Assembly (NCBI GenBank): GCA_030428615.1
Contig: JAUIDN010000009.1
Span: 49,766-113,765, forward strand
Length of the DNA: 64,000 bases
Reading direction: 5' to 3'
From: Alphaproteobacteria bacterium
GTDB lineage: Bacteria > Pseudomonadota > Alphaproteobacteria > Sphingomonadales > Emcibacteraceae
The translations under genes were made by a program, and so were the position numbers. Below the pieces are notes generated by a model. That model saw only the letters and a list, made by a program, of their open reading frames with translations, was not told where the DNA came from and ran no database searches. Position 1 is the first letter of the stretch. The number at the start of each line of letters is the position of its first letter. Positions 9,775 to 18,890 of the stretch are shown here, piece after piece.

Positions 9775-11070
9775 ATGACCGAATTTACTGATTATAAAGT
9801 GGCAGACATTTCAGGTGCTGGCTGGGGCCGCCGCGAAATTAATATAGCGGAAACTGAAATGCCGGGATTAATGGCGCTTCGAGAGGAATATGGGAAAGAT
9901 CAGCCGTTAAAAGGTGCGCGAATATCGGGTTGTCTTCATATGACCATTCAGACAGCTGTGTTAATGGAAACATTGGTTGCTCTTGGCGCGGAAGTGCGTT
10001 GGTCATCCTGTAATATATTCTCAACCCAGGATCATGCTGCGGCCGCAATGGCTGCTGCGGAAATTCCTGTTTTTGCATGGAAAGGGATGAACGAAGAAGA
10101 ATTCAACTGGTGTATCAGAGAGACAATTGTGGGGCCAAACGGATGGAGACCAAATGTAATTCTTGATGATGGTGGTGATCTGACGGGGATGATATACGCT
10201 GATTTCCCGGAACTCCTGGAAGATATCCGCGGCATTTCCGAAGAAACCACAACCGGTGTTCTTCGTCTTTATCAGATGGAGAAGGAAGGTCGCTTAACGG
10301 TACCGGCAATTAACGTGAACGACAGTGTCACGAAATCCAAATTCGATAATCTATACGGTTGTCGTGAAAGTCTGGTCGATGGCATTAAAAGGGCAACCGA
10401 TGTGATGGTTGCCGGTAAGGTCTGTGTCGTTGCCGGATTTGGTGATGTTGGTAAAGGCTCCGCCGCGTCACTTAGAAGTCAGGGCGCGCGGGTGCTGGTG
10501 ACTGAAATTGACCCTATTTGTGCGTTACAGGCGGCAATGGAAGGTTATGAAGTGGTCACGATGGACGAGGCCGCCTCAAAAGGTGATGTTTTTGTTACCT
10601 GTACGGGCAATTTTGACATCATTACAATTGATCATATGCGGGCGATGAAGGACCGCGCCATTGTATGTAACATTGGACATTTCGATTCCGAAATTCAAAT
10701 AGCCGCGCTTGAAAATTACCAGTGGGAGGAAGTAAAGCCACAGGTTGATGAGGTAATTTTCCCTGACGGAAAACGACTTATTGTTCTAGCCAAGGGTCGC
10801 TTGGTTAATCTTGGTTGCGCAACGGGTCACCCGAGCTTTGTTATGAGTGCCTCATTTACAAATCAGGTGCTGGCTCAAATGGAATTATATAACAACCATG
10901 AAAATTACGAAAACAAAGTATATGTTCTTCCAAAACATCTGGATGAAAAGGTGGCGGCTCTTCATCTTGACAGGCTTGGTGTTAGGCTTACGAAGCTGAA
11001 TGAAGATCAGGCCAAATATATTGGTGTGAGCACCGAAGGGCCATTTAAGCCCGAGCATTATCGCTACTAA
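9775..11070 (+). CDS. ahcY: Adenosylhomocysteinase
   Basis: Hydrolyses S-adenosylhomocysteine to adenosine and homocysteine, recycling the product of methyltransferases. The 431-residue protein has the NAD-binding loop [18 protein letters not shown], the substrate region [25 protein letters not shown] with the catalytic Lys, and the family C-terminus FKPEHYRY. At 431 residues it corresponds to the shorter form of the family, without the roughly 40-residue insert present in many bacterial versions. It sits immediately before divL and ends in a strong terminator. Confidence 0.97.
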   Translation: MTEFTDYKVADISGAGWGRREINIAETEMPGLMALREEYGKDQPLKGARISGCLHMTIQTAVLMETLVALGAEVRWSSCNIFSTQDHAAAAMAAAEIPVFAWKGMNEEEFNWCIRETIVGPNGWRPNVILDDGGDLTGMIYADFPELLEDIRGISEETTTGVLRLYQMEKEGRLTVPAINVNDSVTKSKFDNLYGCRESLVDGIKRATDVMVAGKVCVVAGFGDVGKGSAASLRSQGARVLVTEIDPICALQAAMEGYEVVTMDEAASKGDVFVTCTGNFDIITIDHMRAMKDRAIVCNIGHFDSEIQIAALENYQWEEVKPQVDEVIFPDGKRLIVLAKGRLVNLGCATGHPSFVMSASFTNQVLAQMELYNNHENYENKVYVLPKHLDEKVAALHLDRLGVRLTKLNEDQAKYIGVSTEGPFKPEHYRY

Positions 11071-11092
11071 TTCCTTTTTGATAGATTTTTTA

Positions 11093-11132
11093 AGGCCCGT
11101 TCATGGTTAACGAATTATGAACGGGCTTTTCT
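11093..11132 (+). terminator. Intrinsic terminator after ahcY
   Basis: A 10-bp perfect stem GCCCGTTCAT (11095-11104) / ATGAACGGGC (11117-11126) with a 12-base loop is followed by TTTTCTTTT. It separates ahcY from divL. Confidence 0.85.
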
Positions 11133-11184
11133 TTTGTCCGCAAACTGGTTATTTTAATGACCGATAAGTGTTTGATAAATATCC

Positions 11185-13719
11185 GTGAAGGGGTTCTGTA
11201 AAATTCGCTTTCTAATTAATTTTAAAATTTTGCTTCATCTGATGTGGTTTTATGTATTTTTATCTACATTCGCCAATGCAGATATTATCGGCGGAGTGGA
11301 TTTTGGATCCGATCAAAATAACCAGTTTATGATCGCTTTAGCTCTGTTCTTTGTACTCGCGTTGGGTTTTATTGTCTTGATGGTATGGCAGAGGCGGAAA
11401 ATCAGCAACGAGCTGGCACAAGCCAATAACAATGAGAAATATTTAAAAAAAATTGTGTCCCAACAGCAGGGGAGTTTCTTTCTCTGGAATTCACAGAAAG
11501 AACTTGTCCTCAATAGCGCTATTGATATTTGTTTTGAAGATGAAACTGTTCCTGAGGATTTGGACGATCTGAAGTCGAACTTTTCGCCGGCTGATAAGGA
11601 AAGTTTTGATGCCAATCTGGACAATCTTTTGTCAAATGGAATTGAATTTGATCAAATCATAGATATGAACCAGTTCAACATGCATTTACTTGTTTGCGGG
11701 AAAAGTATCAATGTGGATCAATATGGCGGACGTTGCTATGTCGTCTGGATAAAAGATAATACCATTTCGGAGAAAATACAGCGTTACCAGACGCTTGAAT
11801 CAAAAGAAAAAGGAAGACGTGCTCAACTTCTTGAAAATGCGCTGAATAAGGCGAAATTCCCGATCTGGATAAGGGATGATAATCTTGATCTTCTTTGGGT
11901 TAACGATGCCTATGTGGAAGCGGTTGACGGGGGAAATCGTCAGAATGTTCTTGAAAATAATCTGGAACTGGCGGTGAATACGCTGGGTGTAAGCATAAGG
12001 GGTATCGCAGAAGGCGTTAGTTTAAGCGGTGACCCGAGCGCCGAAAGCCATTTTGTTGTAATAAACGGGCAACGTCGTTCAATGGATTTTCACAATATTC
12101 CTTATAAAATAGATGATCAGAAAGAAGCGATTTTAGGCTACGCTCAGGACATTACAGAGTTAGAGGAAGCCAGGGGAAGCCTTGCCGATCACACAGAATC
12201 ATACGCCGAAACGCTTGACCAGTTTTCGTCAGCGGTGGCGATTTTTGATTCAAGCATGCGGCTGGAATATTATAACAAATCGTATGTTCGTTTGTGGGGA
12301 TTGCCAGAAAGTCTTCTCTTTAGCCATCCGCATTATGGAGAAATACTAGAAGCTTTGCGCGAAGCCCGAAAGCTGCCCGAGCAAGCCAATTTTCCCGAGT
12401 GGAAGAAAAAGCAGCTTGAAATGTGTACAGGTGTTCTTGATCCGGTCGAACACATGATGCATCTACCGGATGGCAAAACATTGAGGGTGGTTATGCAGCA
12501 GCATACATTAGGGGGAATGCTTGTATTTTATGAAGATGTGACCGATTATTTCGCTCTGGAAAGTTCATATAACACGCTTATTGCCGTGCAGCGTGAAACT
12601 CTGGATAATCTGCATGAAGGAATTGCTGTATTTGGAGTTGACGGGCGTCTCAAGCTTTTTAATGATGGGTTTATAAATATTTGGGAAGTGTCATCGGATT
12701 TTCTGAAAACCAATCCTCGTGCAATTGATGTGCTAACGCGCTGTGGGAATCTGTTTGAAACGGACAACGCAATAGAGGAATTCCAGAAGTTAATTGTCGG
12801 TGGTGAAGTCAAGAAAGAAGCTGCGTCAGGGCAGTTTAAGCTTAAAAATGAGAAAGTAATTAATTATTCACTGGTGCCACTTCCGGATGGTGCCGTTCTG
12901 GTTATCTTCATCGATGTAACCGATAGCTTCAGAGTGGAATATTCACTTCGGAAACATAATGAAGCCTTGGAAGAGGCGCAGAACATAAAAACGGATTTCC
13001 TTGCTCATATGTCGTATGAACTGAGGAACCCGCTTAATAGTGTGCTTGGGTTTGCAGAGCTTCTTGAGAAGGAATATCAAGGCCCGCTGAATGACGAGCA
13101 GCATCAATATATGAGAAACATTCTGAGTGCGTCGGACCATTTGCTGGATCTGATTAATGATATTCTTGATCTGTCTGTCATTGAAGCAGGCGGATTATAC
13201 ATTGAAGCATCAACTTTTGATCTGCAGGAAACGATTAAAGGCGTTATCACAAAACTGGATGAACGCATTAAACAAAAAGCCATTCACCTGAATATGGATC
13301 TTGACCCAAGCTTGAGCAACGTTTTCGGGGATGCGCGCCGCATTCAGCATTCAATATCCAATTTACTCAGTAACGCGGTCAAATTTACCAATGATTCAGG
13401 CAATATTGATGTGAAGACGTGGCAGGATGATGAAAATTATTTCATAAGTGTAAAGGATGATGGTATCGGCATCGACAATCACGAGTTTGAAGAAATTTTT
13501 GATAAATTCTATACCGGAACCAATGTACCCAAGGGAAAAGGGGCTGGGCTTGGGCTTTCTCTGGTGAAAATTTTTATTGAAAAACATGGTGGTGAGGTAA
13601 TCGTAAACAGTACATTAGGGATTGGAACTGAAATGAGCTGTAAATTGCCTAAAAAAATCCCCAATTTAGATGAATTATCTGCTCAAAGTGTGAAGACAAA
13701 TGAAGTCAGTAGTGGATGA
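11185..13719 (+). CDS. divL: DivL-type atypical sensor kinase with Tyr in place of the phospho-His
   Basis: An 844-residue membrane protein: N-terminal hydrophobic or signal segment, a membrane helix near residues 48-66 (FMIALALFFVLALGFIVLMV), several PAS-like domains (about 210-325, 330-450, 460-580), a HisKA-like dimerisation domain and a HATPase domain (NLLSNAVKFT, DDGIGI, GAGLGLSLV). The H-box reads FLAHMSYELRNPL: the residue just before ELR, normally His, is Tyr611, the hallmark of Caulobacter DivL (Tyr550), which controls CckA and through it CtrA. The position beside ahcY and tsaE supports the call. The GTG start at 11185 is not certain. The last bases overlap tsaE. Confidence 0.87.
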   Translation: MKGFCKIRFLINFKILLHLMWFYVFLSTFANADIIGGVDFGSDQNNQFMIALALFFVLALGFIVLMVWQRRKISNELAQANNNEKYLKKIVSQQQGSFFLWNSQKELVLNSAIDICFEDETVPEDLDDLKSNFSPADKESFDANLDNLLSNGIEFDQIIDMNQFNMHLLVCGKSINVDQYGGRCYVVWIKDNTISEKIQRYQTLESKEKGRRAQLLENALNKAKFPIWIRDDNLDLLWVNDAYVEAVDGGNRQNVLENNLELAVNTLGVSIRGIAEGVSLSGDPSAESHFVVINGQRRSMDFHNIPYKIDDQKEAILGYAQDITELEEARGSLADHTESYAETLDQFSSAVAIFDSSMRLEYYNKSYVRLWGLPESLLFSHPHYGEILEALREARKLPEQANFPEWKKKQLEMCTGVLDPVEHMMHLPDGKTLRVVMQQHTLGGMLVFYEDVTDYFALESSYNTLIAVQRETLDNLHEGIAVFGVDGRLKLFNDGFINIWEVSSDFLKTNPRAIDVLTRCGNLFETDNAIEEFQKLIVGGEVKKEAASGQFKLKNEKVINYSLVPLPDGAVLVIFIDVTDSFRVEYSLRKHNEALEEAQNIKTDFLAHMSYELRNPLNSVLGFAELLEKEYQGPLNDEQHQYMRNILSASDHLLDLINDILDLSVIEAGGLYIEASTFDLQETIKGVITKLDERIKQKAIHLNMDLDPSLSNVFGDARRIQHSISNLLSNAVKFTNDSGNIDVKTWQDDENYFISVKDDGIGIDNHEFEEIFDKFYTGTNVPKGKGAGLGLSLVKIFIEKHGGEVIVNSTLGIGTEMSCKLPKKIPNLDELSAQSVKTNEVSSG

Positions 13720-14210
13720 ATTCAACGCCTGTTATGAAAATCAATGAATTTATTGTTGACGACTTGTCGAAAAGTCAGATTTTAGCATCGAGATTGGCCA
13801 CTCTGCTAAAGACAGGTGATATATTGACATTTGAAGGGAATTTGGGTGCAGGTAAAACGGAATTCTGCCGCGCGATTATTCACGCGGTTGGGTATCTTGA
13901 AGATGTTCCAAGCCCGACATTTAATCTTGTTCAGGTCTATGAACCCGACATAGTCGACGCAGATAAGCCCGCCATCTGGCATATGGATCTTTATCGACTT
14001 GAGAAACCGGAAGAAATTTTTGAATTAGGTATTGAAGAAGGGTTTGATACCGCGATCACGTTAATAGAGTGGCCAGACAGGATGGGTCGGTATTTACCGC
14101 AGGGAAGCCTTGAAATTAAAATGGTTATGGGGGACGCTGAAGGAGCGCGAAAAATAACTTTCAGCGGCAGCGAATATTGGAAAAAGAGACTGGAAGGGCT
14201 AGTATTGTAA
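13716..14210 (+). CDS. tsaE: tRNA threonylcarbamoyladenosine biosynthesis ATPase TsaE
   Basis: A 164-residue P-loop ATPase that with TsaB and TsaD makes the t6A modification at position 37 of ANN-decoding tRNAs. The Walker A is GNLGAGKTEFCRAII, followed by SPTFNLVQVYE and the conserved HMDLYRL and IEWPDRM motifs. It starts inside the divL stop (ATGA) and the next gene starts at the base after its stop, so all three are co-transcribed. TsaB and TsaD are not in the window. Confidence 0.95.
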   Translation: MNSTPVMKINEFIVDDLSKSQILASRLATLLKTGDILTFEGNLGAGKTEFCRAIIHAVGYLEDVPSPTFNLVQVYEPDIVDADKPAIWHMDLYRLEKPEEIFELGIEEGFDTAITLIEWPDRMGRYLPQGSLEIKMVMGDAEGARKITFSGSEYWKKRLEGLVL

Positions 14211-15929
14211 ATGTCCAGAAAAGATCAAATTTATGATTTTCTTAACCGTTCCGGCTGGAATGGTGCAGAGGTAAAACCGCTCGCGGGAGATGCTTCGTTC
14301 AGGCGGTATGACCGGGTTGCGCTTGATGAGAAGCTGGCTGTCCTTATGGATGCACCACCGGAATTTGAGGATACACGGCCATTTGTTGCTGTTGCAGAAT
14401 ATTTGATCAAAGCAGGTCTCCGGGCGCCAAAAATATTTGCATCGGACTTCGAAAATGGATTATTGCTCATTGAAGATTTGGGTGATGACATTTTCAAAAA
14501 AGTACTCGAAACAGAACCGGGGCGCGAAACGCAGCTTTACAAAAAAGCCATTGATGAATTAATCAGGTTAAATAACCAAACCGTAACGACATCTCTTCCT
14601 TATCTTGGTGGTGATTATTCATTAAAGCATTATGGATTGAAACTAATGCTTGATGAAGTATGCCTGTTTTCAGATTGGTATTATCCGGCGCTTACAGGCA
14701 AAAGACTTTCCATCCAGAAACGAAATGAATTTATAGAGCTTTGGGAAAATGTTATTTCAAAACTTGGTCCGGCAGATGAGTGTTTTGTTTTACGGGATTA
14801 TCACGCCGAAAATTTGCTGGATTTGGGAAATGGTGAAATTGGCGTACTCGATTTTCAGGATGCTGTCATTGGCCATAGCGCTTACGACCTTGTGTCGCTT
14901 CTCCAAGATGCGCGACGTGATGTTGATCCGTTACTGGAACAAAAGATGATAGATTATTTTGCCGGCGCGTTAAACAGAGACAATAAGAAGTTCCGGGAAC
15001 AATATGCGATAATCGGGGCGCAAAGGGACGTTAAAATTATTGGTATTTTTGCGCGACTTTATCTGCGCGACGGCAAAGATAATTATCTGAAACTGATGCC
15101 GCGTATGTGGGGTTTGCTTGAACGTTGTTTGAAGCATCCGGCGCTAAGTGACCTTAAGGTTTGGTTTGACCAGGAGGTGCCGGATAAACGCGATGTAGCG
15201 CTTGACGCGTGTCCCTTATATCCGGATCGTGCAATGATACTTGCGGCGGGTCTTGGTAAACGGATGAGACCGCTCACAGACCATACGCCCAAGCCGCTGA
15301 TTAAGGTACGTGAGAAAGAATTACTCAGTTACACACTGGATGCGCTTGCCGCGAGTGGCGTAAAAAAGGCGGTTATTAATAAACACTATCTCCCCGAACA
15401 GATAGACGGTTTTATAGAGCGGCGGACTGACTGGAGACCGGATATAGAGCTATCAGATGAAAGCAACGAATTGATGGATAGTGGGGGTGGCGTAAAAAAA
15501 GCGTTGCACTTATTGGGAAATAAGCCTTTTTTCATTCTGAATAGTGATATGATCTGGACAAATGGTGAATTTGATGCGCTTTCCCGCCTTGCGACAGAAT
15601 GGCGGGACGATATGGACATACTGATGCTGCTTATCGAGCGTGAAAAGGCCCATGGTCATGACGGCGCGGGCGATTTTCACAAGGATAGTGAAGGAAGATT
15701 GCACTGGCGTGGCGATGCCGAATATGCGGATTATCTTTACGGCGGTATTATGATAATTCGGCGGGAATGTTTTGAAGGTACACCGGATGACCCCTTCAGC
15801 CTGAAAATGATATTTGATAGAACTGAAAGGAAGGGGCGATTATTCGGTCTTGTTCATGATGGATCATGGTATCACGTCGGGGAGCCCGCCGCCGTCAAAT
15901 CAACGGAAATGCTTTTGCAGGGGAAATAA
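14211..15929 (+). CDS. Fused AmgK-MurU: sugar kinase plus nucleotidyltransferase for MurNAc recycling
   Basis: One uninterrupted 572-residue frame joins two enzymes that are usually separate adjacent genes. Residues 1 to about 330 form an aminoglycoside-phosphotransferase-fold kinase like AmgK (catalytic loop FVLRDYHAENLLD, metal site LDFQDAVIG), which phosphorylates MurNAc/GlcNAc at C1. From about residue 343 a MurU-like nucleotidyltransferase begins (MILAAGLGKRMRPLTDHTPK, then ILNSDMIW), making UDP-MurNAc. The pathway recycles peptidoglycan and bypasses the fosfomycin target. The start follows the tsaE stop directly. Substrates are inferred from family and gene order. Confidence 0.85.
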   Translation: MSRKDQIYDFLNRSGWNGAEVKPLAGDASFRRYDRVALDEKLAVLMDAPPEFEDTRPFVAVAEYLIKAGLRAPKIFASDFENGLLLIEDLGDDIFKKVLETEPGRETQLYKKAIDELIRLNNQTVTTSLPYLGGDYSLKHYGLKLMLDEVCLFSDWYYPALTGKRLSIQKRNEFIELWENVISKLGPADECFVLRDYHAENLLDLGNGEIGVLDFQDAVIGHSAYDLVSLLQDARRDVDPLLEQKMIDYFAGALNRDNKKFREQYAIIGAQRDVKIIGIFARLYLRDGKDNYLKLMPRMWGLLERCLKHPALSDLKVWFDQEVPDKRDVALDACPLYPDRAMILAAGLGKRMRPLTDHTPKPLIKVREKELLSYTLDALAASGVKKAVINKHYLPEQIDGFIERRTDWRPDIELSDESNELMDSGGGVKKALHLLGNKPFFILNSDMIWTNGEFDALSRLATEWRDDMDILMLLIEREKAHGHDGAGDFHKDSEGRLHWRGDAEYADYLYGGIMIIRRECFEGTPDDPFSLKMIFDRTERKGRLFGLVHDGSWYHVGEPAAVKSTEMLLQGK

Positions 15930-15935
15930 TCAAAT

Positions 15936-18890
15936 ATGCCAAGGCGTCTTGGAAAAAATCCCGAAATTTACAATATCCCGGCGCACCAATCATTTGTTGA
16001 TGTGCTTGCACAAGGGATACTTGAGCGCTTTGGAAATGATCCTATCAGTTTGAGTGAAGTACTTATCCTTCTTCCAAACAGGCGTGCGGTTCGGTCATTA
16101 CGGGATTCTTTCCTGCGTCTTGGTGGTGGCCAGCCAATGGTTCTTCCCAATATACAACCGATTGGCGATGTGGATGAAGACGGCCTTATTATGGGTGCAG
16201 GCGCGTTATACGAAGACCTATCGATCAAGCCCGCCGTACCCGGATATGTCCGTCAAATGATCCTGATGAATATTATTCATGCCTGGTATGATAAAAAGGA
16301 TGACGATATACCGGATGGAGCAGGGTGTGCGGTCCTTGCTGATGCACTTGGGCTTTTGTTGGATCAGGTTCAGACAGAGGGTGTAAGTTTCGATGACCTT
16401 GTGGGTATCGTCCCCGAAGAATACGCTATTCACTGGCAGGAAACGCTTGAATTTCTGCAAATACTGACAGACAAATGGCCAACGGTCTTAAGTGCGACGG
16501 GGTTTATGGATGCAGCGGTCAGACGGAATGAACTTCTTTACGCGTTGCGTGAAAGCTGGCTTGATAACCCACCGACGTATCCCATCATTGCTGCCGGTTC
16601 AACCGGATCAATAAAAGCAACATCGGCGTTGCTTGAGGTAATCGCAAGGCTGCCGGAGGGGGCGGTTGTTCTGCCGGGACTTGATCAAAATATGGATGAT
16701 GAAAGCTGGGATGCCGTTGATGATACGCATCCGCAATCGACGATGAAAAGCTTGCTTGAAAACATTGGCGCGGACAGAATTGAGGTGAACAGCTGGGCAG
16801 GTGATGACACGCAGGAAGACCACATAAAAGTAAGGCTGTTTCGGGAGATAATGCGGCCAGCGGAAACGACCAATTTATGGTGTGATCTTTCATGGAATCC
16901 CCTTGATGCGATGGGGAATATAACCCAGATAGTCACCCCCGGCATTCGCGAAGAAGCGGGTGTTATTGCGCTTATGATGCGTGCGCAGCTCGAGAATCCG
17001 GGAAAAACGGCGGCGCTTGTGACGCCGGACCGGATGTTGGCCCGGCAAGTGGCGGGTGAGCTTAAAAGGTGGAATATCGATATCGATGATAGTGCCGGTA
17101 CGCCGCTTTTTAATACGGCGCCGGGTATTTATCTGCGCCTTGTTGTTGAGATGGTTTCGGAAAAAATGGCACCTGTCGCACTTATGAGTGCGCTTAAGCA
17201 TCCCCTTCTGGCAGCAGGTAAAAATATCGGTGATTTTAGATCAAATGTAAGAAAATTTGAACATCAGTGCCTTCGCGGTGTCAGGCCCGCACCGGGGCTT
17301 GATGGTATTGATTTGCTGCTTAAACATGAAAGTGCCGCGGACGACAGGTTAAGCGAATGGTGGAAGGACCTCAGGGTAATTATAGAACCGTTTGAGACCT
17401 TATTCAGCCATGAAAAAGTTACTTTTTCTGAAATGGTGACCGCTCACATCGAAATGGCGGAAGCGCTGGCAGCGACAGATGAAATGCCGGGTGCCAAGTT
17501 ACTCTGGAAAGGGGACGCCGGTGAGGAAGCGGCAAAATTGATCGAAGAATTGCTTGATGCCGCACCGTATATGAGAAATTTCAAAGCAGATCAATATGCG
17601 GCGTTATTTGAGCAGTTCATGAGTAACGTCACTGTGCGCCGCAAATATGGCCAGCATCCGCGGTTGAATATCTGGGGGCCGCTTGAAGCGAGGCTTCAGC
17701 ATGCGGATCTGATGGTTCTTTCCGGTCTTAATGAAGGTGTGTGGCCGCCGGAGCCATCGGCGGATCCGTGGATGAGCCGCCCTATGCGCCGCGATTTTGG
17801 TTTGCCGGGGCTGGAGCAAAAAATTGGTCTTAGTGCTCATGATTTTGTTCAGACAGCATCGGCGGAAAATGTTGTGATTACCCGATCAGAAAAACAGGAT
17901 GGTACCCCGACGGTGAAATCACGCTGGCTTGGGCGGCTTCATGCGATCATCGGTAATGACCATCACAGAGAGGAAAGTGAAAGGTGGCTTTCCTGGTACC
18001 GGATGATTGACCAGCCGGAAAGGATGATTGAAATTTCGCCCCCATCCCCAAAGCCGCCCGTTGAAGCGCGTCCACGGAAACTTTCGGTTACCCGTATCCA
18101 GCTCTGGATGCAGGATCCTTATAGCCTTTATGCGAAAAAAATATTGCGTCTGGAAAAGCTTGAGGAGCTGGACCAGGATCCGGGGGCAATTGATAAGGGG
18201 ATAATGATTCATGAAATTTTGGAAGATTTCATGAGCCGTTATAAGGACCATCTTCCCGATGATGCGGAAGCAAGGCTTGTTGATATAGCGCGAAAATATT
18301 TTAAAGAAGCGATTGATAAACCAACGGTTCGCGCTTTCTGGTGGCCGCGGTTTAAACAGATCGCCAAATGGTTTATTGAAACCGAACGTGAGCGAAGAAC
18401 CACGATTAAAACACTGGAGACGGAGATCACAGGAACCATTGACCTTCATCCGGCAGGCGGTAAATTCACGCTTAGCGCCACGGCGGACCGCATTGATCAG
18501 TTTTCTGATGGCAGTCTGAGCATCATTGATTATAAAACCGGCAAACCGCCGACGCTTAGGTCCCTAAAGGCGGGGTATGCGCCGCAATTACCGCTTGAGG
18601 CGGCTATCGCAGTGAAGGGTGGGTTTTCGCTTTTGCCATCGTCAACCGTGTCCGAGCTTTCTTATTGGCAATTATCCGGCGGCGAAGAGGCAGGTAAAAT
18701 AACCTGTTTTAATGAGGTGAAGAAACTGGATGTGATGGCAGAGGCGCAAAACGCCTATGACGGGCTTCTGAAGCTTGTAATGACATTCGATATGGTGGGT
18801 ACGCCGTATTTTAACAAACCTCGGCCGGAGGAAGTTGGCTACGGAGAATATGACCACCTTGCGCGGACAAAAGAATGGGGGGAGGGCTAA
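15936..18890 (+). CDS. addB: Double-strand break repair protein AddB
   Basis: A 984-residue subunit of the AddAB helicase-nuclease that resects DNA ends for RecA. The N-terminal part resembles an inactivated helicase (ILLPNRRAVRSL, LNEGVWPPEP), and the C-terminal RecB-like nuclease domain has IIDYKTGKPPTLRS with the catalytic Asp and Lys. The four Fe-S cysteines of Bacillus AddB are not apparent, as expected for the alphaproteobacterial form. It begins 6 bases after amgK-murU and its TAA shares a base with the addA ATG. Confidence 0.95.
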   Translation: MPRRLGKNPEIYNIPAHQSFVDVLAQGILERFGNDPISLSEVLILLPNRRAVRSLRDSFLRLGGGQPMVLPNIQPIGDVDEDGLIMGAGALYEDLSIKPAVPGYVRQMILMNIIHAWYDKKDDDIPDGAGCAVLADALGLLLDQVQTEGVSFDDLVGIVPEEYAIHWQETLEFLQILTDKWPTVLSATGFMDAAVRRNELLYALRESWLDNPPTYPIIAAGSTGSIKATSALLEVIARLPEGAVVLPGLDQNMDDESWDAVDDTHPQSTMKSLLENIGADRIEVNSWAGDDTQEDHIKVRLFREIMRPAETTNLWCDLSWNPLDAMGNITQIVTPGIREEAGVIALMMRAQLENPGKTAALVTPDRMLARQVAGELKRWNIDIDDSAGTPLFNTAPGIYLRLVVEMVSEKMAPVALMSALKHPLLAAGKNIGDFRSNVRKFEHQCLRGVRPAPGLDGIDLLLKHESAADDRLSEWWKDLRVIIEPFETLFSHEKVTFSEMVTAHIEMAEALAATDEMPGAKLLWKGDAGEEAAKLIEELLDAAPYMRNFKADQYAALFEQFMSNVTVRRKYGQHPRLNIWGPLEARLQHADLMVLSGLNEGVWPPEPSADPWMSRPMRRDFGLPGLEQKIGLSAHDFVQTASAENVVITRSEKQDGTPTVKSRWLGRLHAIIGNDHHREESERWLSWYRMIDQPERMIEISPPSPKPPVEARPRKLSVTRIQLWMQDPYSLYAKKILRLEKLEELDQDPGAIDKGIMIHEILEDFMSRYKDHLPDDAEARLVDIARKYFKEAIDKPTVRAFWWPRFKQIAKWFIETERERRTTIKTLETEITGTIDLHPAGGKFTLSATADRIDQFSDGSLSIIDYKTGKPPTLRSLKAGYAPQLPLEAAIAVKGGFSLLPSSTVSELSYWQLSGGEEAGKITCFNEVKKLDVMAEAQNAYDGLLKLVMTFDMVGTPYFNKPRPEEVGYGEYDHLARTKEWGEG

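Noticed and set aside
17919..18449. 176-codon open frame on the minus strand
   Set aside because: It is antisense to the addB nuclease region, with no ribosome site and no coherent domain.
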